Shown one piece after another: positions 9,023-19,229 of a stretch of 64,000 nucleotides of DNA (the first letter of the stretch is position 1; each line of letters starts with the position of its first letter). This stretch comes from Boesenbergia rotunda (Eukaryota; Streptophyta; Magnoliopsida; Zingiberales; Zingiberaceae): assembly GCA_024364735.1 (NCBI GenBank), contig JAGFNQ010005637.1, positions 44,635 to 108,634 of the forward strand, in the 5' to 3' direction. A program made the position numbers and the translations under genes. The notes under the pieces are model-generated. The model saw only the letters and a program-made list of their open reading frames with translations, was not told where the DNA came from and searched no databases.

Positions 9023-10836
9023 TGTTGATGCAGTCTGGTCCGATTGTTGTTTTGGTGTTGACAACGATTTAAGTTTGGTTGAGTAAGAATTGATGAAATC
9101 CTAGCGAGTGAAGCTAGGTGGAAAAATCCGGGTGAGTGAAGCCAGGTCCTAGCGAGTGAAGCTAGGTGAAGAAAATCCTGGTGAGTGAAGCCAGGTCCTA
9201 GCAAGTGAAGCTAGGTGGAAAAGTCCTGGTGAGTGAAGCCAGGTCCTAGCGAGTGAAGCTAGGTGAAGAAAATCCTGGTGAGTGAAGCCAGGTCCTAGCA
9301 AGTGAAGCTAGGTGGAAAAATCCGGGTGAGTGAAGCCGGGTCCCAGTGAGTGAAGCCGGGTGATTGAAACCCTGGTGAGTGAAGCCAGGTCCTAGTGAGT
9401 GAAGCTAGGTGATTGAAACCCTGGTGAGTGAAGCCAGGTCCTAGTGAGTGAAGCTAGGTGGAAAAAACCCGGTGAGTGAAGCTGGGTCCTGGTGAGTGAA
9501 GCCAGGTGATTGAAACCCCGGTGAGTGAAGCCGGGTGACTGAAACCCCGGTAGGTGAAGCCGGGTTGAGTTGAATTGGAGCCTGATCGGTCTGGAGATCG
9601 ATTGGCACGGACTCCATTTAGTGGATCGATCAGGTGATCGATCCAGGGAGCCTGATCGTTCTGGTGAACGATCAGACAGAGAGAACAGAAGGTTGACAAC
9701 CTTCTGTTTAGCCAAAGGAGAAAACCTGATCGGTCATGGTGACCGATCAGGGTCCTCCTGGACCGATCAGGAGAGCCCCTGATCGGTCCAGGGATGTCCT
9801 GATCGGTCAACATGACCGATCAGGACAAGTCCCTGATCGGTCAGTGACCGATCAGGACAAGTCCCTAATCGGTCAGTGACCGATCAGGAACCTTTGGGCT
9901 GCCTGTGTTTAAAAACCAAGTTCTCTGATCGATCAGGGTGATCGATCAGAGAGGGACTGGATCGATCAGGAGATCACCTGATCGATCAGGGTCATCACTG
10001 ATCGGTCTGGTGACCGATCAGTATCTGAACATTAATTCAAACGCGCTGTCAGAAGTTTCTGAACGCGACCATACACTGTTCCATTACCTGTGATGTGCCT
10101 TGCTGAGCCTATGTTGGAGTGTGTGCAGGTAACAGGGATGGTGTCAAGCACTCAAGGAAGGAGGAGCCTTCTCTAGAGTGGTTGTGTGGCCTTGTCAAAG
10201 TCTCAACGGGCGATTGGAGCGGCTGGCGACTGACGGAGGCTCAGCTGAAGAGGACTTCAGTGGACTGGGTGCTCAGTGGAGTTGGTGGGTCAAGCATGGC
10301 TCAGTGATATGGCTCAGTGATGCTGATGAGACTTGGCAGTGAGGAAGCACTTAAGAGGAAGCGGCTGAAGAGATCGAAAAGGAGACACAACAGATTAGAA
10401 CAGAATAGAAAGAAGCAAGTGTGTTGCTGTGTTTTTTGTTGCTGTGAGATCTCTTAGAGCTTACTCTTGAGTGTTCCTGTACATCTTTGAGTGAGTCCCT
10501 CTCGTATTCTCGTGTGCTTAACCTTGTATCATTCTGAGAAGCTTGTGGAGAGGTTTCTCCACCGAGAAGGAGACTCTGTTCTATCCGGGGCACCGGGGCT
10601 TGATCTGCCGACGATCAAGGGATCGCTCACCTCAAGAGCACGCCAAGGAGTAGGGGCAAGTTATCCCCGAACCTTGTACATCGAGGTGTTAGCGACTGGT
10701 TTGTTGTGTTTTATTTTTGTTTCTGTATTTGTATTTCTGCTTGTTTCCGCTGCCTAACCTTAACTGCAGAAGAAAAGTTTAAAAAGAGCCAAAGTTCCTT
10801 GTCTTGGCTATTCACACCCCCCTCTCTAGCCCAACA
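9023..10836 (+). repeat. Element A 3' LTR
   Basis: 1814 bp, practically identical to 4383-6194, with the same hairpin array (9110-9565) and palindrome cluster (9576-10025). It differs by one base and one 2-bp T-run extension near 10430. Confidence 0.95.
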
Positions 10837-10841
10837 CATAG
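10837..10841 (+). repeat. Target-site duplication of element A, right (CATAG)
   Basis: Matches 4378-4382. Confidence 0.97.
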
Positions 10842-11336
10842 GACACCTTGAGGAAGATAATTAGGAATACCTAGCCACTCTTCAAGAATCAAGCTCAGAC
10901 ACAGAAGATTTTAAGAATCGATTTTCATACCATCAGAGCAACAACAAATCGGAAGCTGGTGGGGAACCAACAATTCTGACCAAAAACAAAGTAGCAACTT
11001 GGGATACCTTGGGAGAACCTAGTGGTAAATTTGATTATTATGTCGACTATTCTATCCCAGAAATTGAAGACATCCCAATTATACCAACGGGATGGGACGA
11101 TGAAGATAGCAAATCTATGGAGGAACTTCTCTACCCTCATATCTATAAAGAAACTCAAGAGATCGTTGCGGCAGGATAGGAATTGTAATATACTCAATTA
11201 GCACAATTATCAGAGCAGGTGTACTCATCATCTGTAATATCCACCTACAGACCGCCCACGGACACTACAATGGATCAAGCTGGTTATCCACCTGCACCTA
11301 CAAGAGTAGAAGAACCAGGTTCGAGCAGACCTGCTT
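10842..11336 (+). pseudogene. Polyprotein linker, right of the element A insertion
   Basis: Continues the pararetroviral polyprotein after the insertion. Acidic and proline-rich coding remnant with in-frame stops (one at about 11177) before the capsid region. Confidence 0.5.
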
Positions 11337-12164
11337 ATGAAGGTTATCAAGGAAAGCAAAAAATTCAAAGGAAAGGATCATTCTGAATGGTGGAATTTAC
11401 CCTCAGCCTTCCAGCAGACAGGGGCTATTTTTGTGATTCCCTCCCAGCTTGGAAGATTTGATGAAGTTTTCATGAGATGGGAATCAATTACTAAGAATCT
11501 AGTCTCTCTTCAAGGTTTTATTGATCCCACTAGCAAGGTGGAATTTATAGAAAATCTATTAGAAGCAGAAAAGTTGACCTAGAACCAATGGAGAATGTCT
11601 TTCCTTAATGAATATCAAGAACTCCTAAACAATGCAGATGGATCAGGAAGAACTTAGAACATCCTCTTCCAAATAAGAACCATATTCATGCATGAAGACC
11701 CCTATCGGGGATCCACATATGTTCAAGATGAAGCTTACAGGGATCTTGAAAGGCTATCCTGCAAAAACCTGAAAGACATAATCTCATTCCTGAATGAATA
11801 TATGAAGCTGACTTCAAAAACTGAAAGATTATTCACCAGTCCGGAATTATCTGAGAAATTTTGGTCAAAAATGCTAGGAGATCTAGGAAAAAGGATTAAG
11901 GAAGCATTTGAAAAGAAGTACCAAGGGAATACCATTGGGGTCTTCCCAAGGATATTGTTCTCCTACAAATACCTCGAAAATGAATGCAAGGATGTAGCTT
12001 TCAAAAGGGCACTAAAAGATTTGTCATTTTGCAGTAACATTCCTATCCCGGGATACTACAACAAGCCCGAAAAGAGATTTGGTATAAGGAGATCAAAGAC
12101 ATATAGAGGTAAACCTCACCCATCTCATGCTAGAATAGAAAAAGAAGCACTTATTAAGAAATAA
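11337..12164 (+). pseudogene. Pararetroviral capsid (coat) protein region, two stop codons
   Basis: One continuous frame from 11337 to 12164 except for TAG codons at 11580-11582 and 11655-11657. The translated pieces match the badnavirus capsid domain: a WWNLPSAFQQTGAIFVIP segment, then EAYRDLERLSCKNLKDIISF and FPRILFSYKYLENECKDVAFKRALKDLSFC, ending in a basic tail (RRSKTYRGKPHPSHARIEK). The capsid builds the bacilliform particle and precedes the CCHC knuckle, from which it is separated here by a frameshift near 12160. Family assignment is firm; the product cannot be made whole. Confidence 0.8.
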
Positions 12165-12165
12165 G

Positions 12166-12963
12166 AAATGCAAATGCTTTCTGTGTGGAGAAGAAGGCCA
12201 TTTTGCCCGTGATTGCCCAAATGAAAAAAGGAATGTCAAGAGGATAGCAATGTTTGAGCAGTTGAACCTACAAGAAGACTGTGAAATAGTCTCAGTAAGA
12301 GAAGGTGAAGATCCTAGTGATGCCATATACAGTATATCTGAAGGAGAAGATGATAATGAATTCCTACACCATGATCTCAAGACTTTGGTACTACATGAAA
12401 AAATTTTTATGCTCAAAGAAGATGGAATATCATGGTGGATTGGTCCCGATCAAGGGTATAGAGCCAAAGTTCAAGTTTCTCACCACCAATATGAATGCAA
12501 GCATGTATGGGAGATAAACAAAGAAGTCCCAACTGAAAATGACAGCTGTCAGTGCTGTAAAAATGCTACTCAACGTCGACATAGAAGGCATTGCCCGTTA
12601 TGCAAGATAACAGTATGCGGAATGCGCAGTATCTATTACTTCAACAAGAAAACACTAGTCCTACAAACCAGCCCAATAAGGTATGATTCTCAAGATTTGT
12701 TAAAAGAACAGCAAGACTATATTTCTTATTGCAAAGTAGAAATTAGGAGGCTTAAACTGGAAATAGAAGCACAACAAGCTGAGAAAGAGGAAGCTCAACA
12801 TATTAAAACTCAAGCAATTAAAATTGCAGAAGAAAATAAAGAATTAAATCATGTAGTTGATTCTTGGAAGGCTAAATACCATGAACTAGAGCTTGAAGCA
12901 ATGGACCTTGACCGTATGACAATGGAAAAAGAAAATCTCAGAAAGGAAATTAAAGACCTATAG
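12166..12963 (+). pseudogene. CCHC knuckle, second Cys-rich domain and coiled coil of the polyprotein
   Basis: In a frame shifted from the capsid, the CCHC knuckle CFLCGEEGHFARDC (about 12175-12216) is the nucleic-acid-binding motif shared by caulimovirid capsids. It is followed by an open stretch from the ATG at 12250. That stretch holds an acidic region, a WWIGPDQGYRAKVQ block, and the badnavirus-specific second Cys-rich cluster (CQCC, then CPLCKITVC) at about 12547-12615, with a coiled coil at 12715-12960. It ends at TAG 12961-12963, and the protease follows in another frame. Confidence 0.8.
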
Positions 12964-12997
12964 GTGCAAAGTAGAAAGGAGAAATAACAGGAAGTAA

Positions 12998-13519
12998 ATG
13001 TATTTCTTCTTGAAGAAACACAAAAAATTCTCAGTTGAAGCAAACACCACTCCTAGGAAGGCCAGAAATATGCTATTTAACCTAAAGGTGGCGTTTGAAA
13101 TATTGAATGTTCCCCCATTTTCAGTGAATACTATCTTAGATACAGAAGCCACCACATGCTGTGTTGATCAAGGGTCAATTCCAAAGGAAGCTATGGAAGA
13201 AAACCCCTTTTTAGTCTATTTCAGTGGAATTTCTTCTAAAACCACCGCAAACAAAAAGCTAAAAGGAGGAAGGATGATTATAGGGGAAAATAACTTCAGG
13301 ATCCCCTATACATATTCATTTCCTATGAAGCTTGGAGAAAACATCCAAATGATAATTGGGTATAACTTTATCAGAGCCATGCAAGGAGGAGTCCGTATTG
13401 AAGGCAATACGGTAACTTTCTATAAAAATCCGACAACCATAAATACTCTTCCATTTGTCCCTGCAGCTACAACAATTGAGGAGTTGGATCTTGCAGAAGA
13501 CGACTACATACAAATCTAA
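12998..13519 (+). pseudogene. Pararetroviral aspartic protease, catalytic triad altered
   Basis: 173 codons in a third frame. The active-site region reads ILDTEATTCCVDQGSIP: the invariant Asp-Thr/Ser-Gly triad is here Asp-Thr-Glu, so the enzyme would be inactive even if translated. The flap-like and C-terminal parts (GGRMIIGENNFRIPYTY, IQMIIGYNFIRAMQGGVRIEG) fit a caulimovirid retropepsin, which releases the polyprotein's parts. A TAA at 13517-13519 separates it from the RT, which continues in the same frame. Confidence 0.8.
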
Positions 13520-15305
13520 GAAAGTGTCCATTATTCACTTGGAACGACTTCACAAAAGTTCCAAGAAAAATTTAAGAAATTGGAAGAACGGGGCTTTATA
13601 GGCGAAGACCCTATGAAGCATTGGTCTAAAAATCATGTGGTATACCATCTGGAAATAAAGAATCCTAATTTCATCATAGAAGATCGCCCCTTGAAGCACC
13701 TTAAGCCAAAAGACAGAGAAACTTTCTCAAAACATGTCTAAGCACTACTAAGCATTGGAGTCATTAGAGCAAGCAAAAGTCGCCATTGAACGACGACCAT
13801 CATAGTAAACTTTGGGACAAGCATAGATCCAAAAACGGGGCAAGAAGTAAAAGACAGAGAACGAATGATATTCAACTACAAACGCCTCAATGCCATTACT
13901 GAGAAAGATCAATACAACTTACCAGGGATTAATACAATCTTAAGAAAGGTAAGTACCAACAAAATTTATTCTAAGTTTGATCTCAAATCTGATTTTCATC
14001 ATGTTGCCATGCACCCAGAGTCCATAGAATGTACTGCCTTTTGGTTTGAAAAATGCACCCGCCATATTTTAGCAAAAAATGGACGCTTGCTTCAAAGGAA
14101 CCGAGCAATTCATAGCCATTTACATTGATGATATTTTGGTTTTCTCAAATTCTGAGGAAGAACATGAAAAGCATTTAAGGATCATGTTGAATATTTTCCA
14201 AAAGCGTGGGCTTGTTCTTAGTCCAACAAAGAGAAAGATTGCAGTCTCTGAAATCAAATTCTTGGGAGCAGTTCTCGGAAACCAAAGACTTAAGCTTCAA
14301 CCTCATATAATCAAAAGGATAGCAGAATTCAAAGAATCGGATTTAATGACAAAAAGAGGTCTCAGATCTTGGCTAGGCATATTAAATTACGCCAGAAATC
14401 ATATCCCTAATTTGGGAAGGTTGCTCAACCCTCTGTATGCCAAGTCCAGTGCTACAGGGGGAAAAAGGATGAACCAACAAGACTTGGATCTAGTTAAAAA
14501 CATTAAAGACAAGGTACAACAACTTCCTGACCTTGAGGTACCCCCTGAACAATGCTTCATAATACTTGAAGTTGATGGGTGTATGAGCGGTTGGGGAGAC
14601 ATCTGTAAATGGAAACTCAAAAAGGGAGATCTCAAATCAACGGAAAAGGTATATGCATATGCAAGTGGAAAATTCTGCCCTATAAAATCAACAATAGATG
14701 CTGAGCTTCATGCCGTGATGAAGACGATGGAAGCCCTTAAAATCTATTACTTAGATAAAAAGGAGCTGATAATCAGAACAGATTGCCAGGCCATTATCAA
14801 TTTCTTTGATAAAACAATACAGCATAAACCATCAAGGGTTCGATGAATTGCATTCACCGACTACATTACGGGAAGTGGAGTCCATGTCACCTTCGAGCAC
14901 ATAGAAGGAAAGGGTAACATACTTGCTGACTCCCTCTCTAGACTAATCAATGCTCTTCTAATTTCAGCATGGAGTGACGACAAGATGGAACACTTACAAC
15001 TAATAGCAGACTCAACGAAGGAAATACAGAATCAACCCAACAAGCACAGGGAAGCCCAGCTGGTTCAGATAGTCCAGACTATAACGGATTGGTGGCCCAA
15101 TATTACAGAAAAATCCAATTCATGGACCAACAAATCTGCACCGGAACCACCCTTGACTCATTCAACTAGCTTACCAGTGAACTACGCCAAATCCAGGAAG
15201 AAGCAACTAAGCAAGCCCTTAGAGCCCTTCAATAGTACAAATCAATTCATGGGCTCAAACTTCTGGAATACAAAAGAACAAGTACTAGGTACAACTGGTA
15301 AATGA
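13520..15305 (+). pseudogene. Pararetroviral reverse transcriptase and RNase H
   Basis: The first half shares the protease frame, with stops at 13739-13741 (TAA) and 13787-13789 (TGA), and shows FNYKRLNAITEKDQYNLPGI and SKFDLKSDFHHVAMH. Near 14040 a short deletion removes part of the palm region and shifts the frame. The second half holds the catalytic YIDDILVFS (about 14124-14150), the connection domain and RNase H with its acidic residues (EVDG, DAELHAV, RTDCQA, and NILADSLSRL near 14925). A TGA at 14844-14846 cuts RNase H before its last Asp. The frame then runs to TGA 15303-15305. These enzymes copied viral RNA into DNA. Confidence 0.9.
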
Positions 15306-15590
15306 CTGGTTGCCAGTTGTCCAGCAACAAGATGACCAACTGGAAACGACCCTACGACTCACCGACGATATCACCAAAAGATCCCCGACTTTCATCCTTT
15401 GAAGGGGAACGTGATGGACCCTATCCAACTATCAAGCTACTTTAGAGCTGTAAAGTATGTAATAATTGTACTAGGGAATCTATAAAGGTTAGCTACAACA
15501 CACTAAGTAGAATGGATTGAGCCTCGAGGAGCCGTCCAAACTACTTTAGAGTTGTAAAGTGTGTAATAATTGTACTTGGGAATCTGTAAA
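15306..15590 (+). other. Pararetroviral 3' non-coding region with an imperfect direct repeat
   Basis: Non-coding. A block of about 50 bp (CTACTTTAGAGCTGTAAAG ... GGGAATCTATAAAGG) at about 15440-15488 recurs at about 15541-15590 with a few changes. The second copy abuts the right terminal repeat. Confidence 0.6.
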
Positions 15591-15839
15591 GGGAGAAGAT
15601 AAGGATGACGATGGGGCCCCCGGAGTACCCGATTCTTATCTTTTCCTCTCTTTATAACCCCCCCTGAACCCTCTTGCTAAATCATCAGTCACTCACTAAA
15701 GGTTTACTCGAGGAAGTGTGTTGTGCTTACCCTGTGTGCTTGTAAGTCCTAAGCTTTCAACTTTTCAACTGCTTGCTAGTTCTTAATTTATTTGCAATAC
15801 TCTCTCTTGTATATTTTCATCACTTTCACGCTAAACATC
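15591..15839 (+). promoter_or_regulatory. Right terminal repeat of pararetrovirus
   Basis: 249-bp copy of 1249-1506 with TATA box at about 15652-15657. About 17 differences by eye, plus the missing 10-bp duplication. It stops exactly where the primer-binding site begins in the left copy. Confidence 0.85.
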
Positions 15840-16790
15840 CAATCTCACCGCAGAAAACAAATCCTAACAGCTTCCAAAACCGATCTCAAACACCAATTCA
15901 TCCTAATACAAACCGACGCATCTCAACGAAAAACAAGGCTAGCAAGATCATAATCCAAATCCAATTCAAGAACTAATCACTTACAAGGAAATATCAGGTC
16001 AGAGGAAAGATCCAATTCCGAAGAAAATCCATGATCTAATCCACACACAACAAATCTACAACCATAAACCGATCCTTACCTTGACAGCGCTGATCGAGAG
16101 AATCTTGAACTGATCCAACTACAAATTCCCATAGCAACAGGATCAAGCTCGAGCTCAACACAGAATCCGTTTCCCAGCGCCTTCAATCTATAAGCTAGAT
16201 CATGTTCCTAATCACAAGATCGCAGCAAGAAATCCATACATAAACCCTAGCTCATCTCTACACTTCACCAGAAAATCTATCCTCAATTTAAGCCAACACT
16301 AACCTAACATACCCAAATTGCCACGATCGAAGGAGGGAGAAGACCCGGCGATCTCGCTTGCTCGCGACGACGATCGTGAGAAAAGGAAAACGCTAAGCTC
16401 AGGAAGGAAGAAGGCAGATCACTACGCTACAAGCGATGTCTCGCCCTAGATCGCCGACGTTTGGCTGGATCGGGCTGCGTTGTCGAGTGGAGGGCAGAGG
16501 AAACTCTGCTGGCTTGAGTTGGCTCGACTGGAGAAGGAGATCTCGGCACTCGCGTGATCAGCAGCAAAAGGGGCTCTCGGAGTCAAGCCGTGAATAAGTG
16601 GAGAAGAAGAAGAAAAGGAGAAGAAGAGCAGAGATCACGATCACGGCGGCATTCGCAAAGAAAAGGAAAAGAGGGCAGAGTATAAATAGGTGGCCACTTT
16701 GCAACTTGGCCCCTCCACTTCAGACAATTTGAACTACACCCCAACTTTAGGGTTTTAAGCAAATACCCCTTAAGTTTCCAAATTTTACAG
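15840..16790 (-). other. Possible host promoter, 5' UTR and first intron (minus strand)
   Basis: No long ORF. On the minus strand a TATTTATA box lies near 16683, followed by a pyrimidine-rich leader (TTCTTCTCC runs, 16560-16660), a GC-rich 300-bp stretch with no usable long ATG frame, then near 16310 a GTATG-type donor context and T-rich sequence toward 15840. This looks like the start of a nuclear gene whose first intron received the pararetrovirus. Inference only; no coding exon seen. Confidence 0.35.
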
Positions 16791-16794
16791 GATA

Positions 16795-18245
16795 TAAAAT
16801 ATCCCTCGTGATTTACTTGTCTGTGTTTTACTGTGGGACCGATGATATTGGATTGCTTGGGTGATCCAATATCACTTTTTGCTCATAAATAAAAGAGAGT
16901 CTAATCTTGTCCTCACAAGTTGGTATTTATATGGGTGTTTGCATTAATAGGTATTGGGGTTAATTTTCAGCGAGTGCAAAATGTCTAGTTGACTGCTAGA
17001 CCTCCTTTATGCAAAGGGCCATTGTGCTAGGGCAAATTGTTTGACGTAGTTGGTATCTGCATGAGCGTTTACTCCAATAGGTTTTGAAGTCAATTCCTAG
17101 TGTGGATGCAAAATGTTTTATTGGGTACTTGACCTCCCTCATGCAAAGAGTCGTTGCACTAGGCAAAATGTCCCTCATGATTTACCTGCCCGTCTCTTGC
17201 CGTGGGACTGATAATACTGGGTTGCTTGGGGGTGAACTATATTACCTTTTGCTCCAATATAAAAGAGAGTCTAATCCTATCCTTATGGGTTAACGTAGTT
17301 GGTACATGCATTAGTATTTGCTCCAATAGGTCTTGGGCTTAATTTTTAGCGGGTGCAAAATGTTGGGTGCTTACCTCCCCCATGGAAAGGTCCGCTATGC
17401 TAGGGAAAAATGCCCCCTGATTTACCGGCCTGTATCTTTCTATGGGACCGGTGACATTGGAAAGCTTGGGATAAGTGATGTCACCTTTTACTCTAATATA
17501 AAAGAGAGTTTAATGTCGTCCCCATGGGTTGGCCTAGTTGGAATCTGCATGAGTGTCTGCTCCAATAGGTCTTGGGGTCAATTTTCAATGGGTGTAAAAT
17601 GCCTCGTTGTGTGCTTGACATCTCCATGCAAAGGATTGCTGTTAGGGCAAAATGTCTCCCTAATTTACCGGCCTATATCTTGTTGTGAAACCGATAATAC
17701 TGAGCCACTTAGGGTGAGTGCTATCACCTTTTGCTATAATATAAAAGTGAGTCTAATCTGAACCCCACGGGTTAGTGTAGTTGGTACTTGCATGAGTGTT
17801 TGCTTTAATAGGTTTTGAGATCAATTTCTAGCTAGTACAAAATGCCTCATCAGGCGCTTGACCTCTCCCATGCAAAGGGCAGGTATGCTAGGGAAAATTC
17901 CCTCTATGATTTATCTGCTCGTGGAATCGATGAAACTGGGCTGCTTGGGACGAGCGATATTATCTTTTGTTCCAAAATAAGAAAGAGAGTTTAATCCTGT
18001 CCCCATGGATTATCGCAGTTGGTATCTATATTGGTGTTTGATCTAATAAATCTCGGGTTCAATTCTCATTGGGTGCAAAATATCTTGTTGAGTGCTTGAC
18101 TACCTCCTTATGCAAAAGGCCGTTGCGTTAGGGCAGAATGCTCCCCGGGATTTGTTTTCCTATATCTTATCTTGGGATCGATGATATTGGCCACTTGGGG
18201 TGAGCAATATCATCTTTTGCTCCAATATAAAATAGAGTCTAATCC
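16795..18245 (+). repeat. Degenerate 240-bp tandem repeat array
   Basis: About six units. The anchor AAAAGAGAGTCTAAT or variants recurs at about 16891, 17261, 17500, 17743, 17981 and 18229, giving spacings of 238-248 bp, with 370 for the first because of one partial unit. Each unit also carries a GTAGTTGGTATCTGCATGAG-like block and a GGTYTYGGGTTCAATT block that resembles a tRNA B box, clearest at about 18050. It may be a tandemly amplified tRNA-derived SINE. ORFs across it are by-products. Confidence 0.75.
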
Positions 18246-18494
18246 CTGAGGCACGATGCAATGGTAAGGCGTAAAGGTGGATACTTAGAGCACTAGAGAT
18301 CAATCCTTAACTGGGATATGCATGAACACTTAATTTGGATGAAAAGATTGTGTTGAGGGATCATGGTTTGAGTACTTAGTTCAAAGCCTACACAACCCTA
18401 TAGTGATCGATAAACTATGAAGGTCAGCTACCGACGTACTACTACTAGTGCTTCAGATTTATTCGATGGGAAAATTAGGGGAAGATGCCCACTT

Positions 18495-18497
<3 letters not shown>
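18246..18497. other. Non-coding
   Basis: Begins with a tRNA-like phrase (GAGGCACGATGCAATGGTAAGG) and shows no other feature or ORF. Confidence 0.4.

Positions 18498-18536
<39 letters not shown>
18498..18536 (+). repeat. (GT)n microsatellite
   Basis: About 19 uninterrupted GT units. Confidence 0.98.
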
Positions 18537-18537
<1 letters not shown>

Positions 18538-18653
18538 TGTGCCCCCTATTTCATTGGCTCATCCACGATCCTCACAAGTTGGGGCACCATGAAGTGATCC
18601 GGGCGCCCTGCCCCCTCAGTCGTAGACTTCGTTGCTGAAATAGGGAGGCACAC
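18537..18653. mobile_element. Small hairpin (MITE-like) element
   Basis: About 117 bp bounded by inverted repeats: GTGTGCCCCCTATTTCA on the left and TGAAATAGGGAGGCACAC on the right, pairing over 17-18 bases with one indel. It abuts the GT microsatellite, so the target site cannot be read. Superfamily unknown. Confidence 0.5.
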
Positions 18654-18782
18654 TATAACACCCCGTGTGTGTATGTGTATATATATATACGTGTTATGTT
18701 GCGGACAAAGTGTTGTGGACTTCGTTCGCGACAATGGTCGAGGCACTTGGAATGAATCCAGGGGCCTCAATTCATTCCGGTA

Positions 18783-19083
18783 GCTTTTTTTTTATATTTT
18801 TTTTAGCTCCATATTTAAGTCAATTAAATTTTGCCTTTAGGATTTAGAGTTGAGTTATAGTGCTCAAGCTAAAAAAATTTAAAACTAAAAAATTTTGAGT
18901 GCTCACCGGGTATATATTTAGGGCGCTTAATAGTATTTTTTTTGTTTATTTTTTTAACTCCAGGGTTAAGTCAATTAGATTTTATCTTTAGAGTTTAGGA
19001 GTTGAGTTATAGTGTTTAAGATAAAAAAAATTTAAAACAAAAAAATTTTAGGTGCTCATCGAGTATAATATATGTATTTAGAG
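18783..19083 (+). repeat. Diverged 150-bp tandem duplication
   Basis: 18783-18925 and 18933-19083 share a T-run, TTAAGTCAATTAAATTTT, GAGTTGAGTTATAGTG and a long A/T block ending GTGCTCA. AT-rich and non-coding. A short alternating TATATATA run lies at 18680-18692. Confidence 0.6.
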
Positions 19084-19126
19084 TTTATGATTTAAAGAAA
19101 TGCTGATTTTAAAAATAAAAAATGAA

Positions 19127-19195
19127 TTGAGGCACCTGGATCAAATCCAGGCTCCTCAATTACTCAGACGCGGACGGTCACGCAGCATACCATCC

Positions 19196-19229
<34 letters not shown>

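Larger units (their letters stand above)
4383..10836 (+). mobile_element. Element A: young gag-only Copia-type LTR retrotransposon
   Basis: A 6454-bp element with 1812- and 1814-bp LTRs (TGTTGATG...CAACA), primer site, one gag ORF, polypurine tract and perfect target duplication. The internal region is only 2.8 kb and has no protease, integrase, RT or RNase H, so it must rely on enzymes from elsewhere. By eye the two LTRs differ by one substitution (AAGAAGAC versus AAGGAGAC near 5740/10380) and one 2-bp T-run difference, which implies very recent insertion. The gag relates it to the SIRE/Maximus Copia group, as does element D. Confidence 0.95.
1249..15839 (+). mobile_element. Integrated badnavirus-like pararetrovirus (Caulimoviridae), interrupted
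   Basis: Reading left to right the sequence gives a terminal repeat with TATA box, a tRNA-Met primer site, a P1-like ORF, an overlapping P2-like ORF, then polyprotein pieces in badnavirus order: movement, dUTPase, capsid, CCHC knuckle, second Cys-rich domain, aspartic protease, RT and RNase H, ending in a second terminal repeat. Removing element A (4383-10836) and one target duplication leaves about 8.1 kb, the size of a complete caulimovirid genome. Several frameshifts, nonsense codons and at least one deletion make it a fossil. The two terminal repeats differ by roughly 7% by eye, so it is clearly older than element A. No target duplication was found at its ends. Confidence 0.9.

Noticed and set aside
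1249..15839. LTR retrotransposon instead of pararetrovirus
   Set aside because: The P1/P2 ORFs, movement protein, second Cys-rich domain and lack of integrase identify a caulimovirid in spite of LTR-like terminal repeats.
17084..17761. Two ORFs of 69 and 142 codons
   Set aside because: They lie in the 240-bp tandem array and do not resemble known proteins.
18417..18638. ORF with poly Val-Cys
   Set aside because: Produced by the GT microsatellite.
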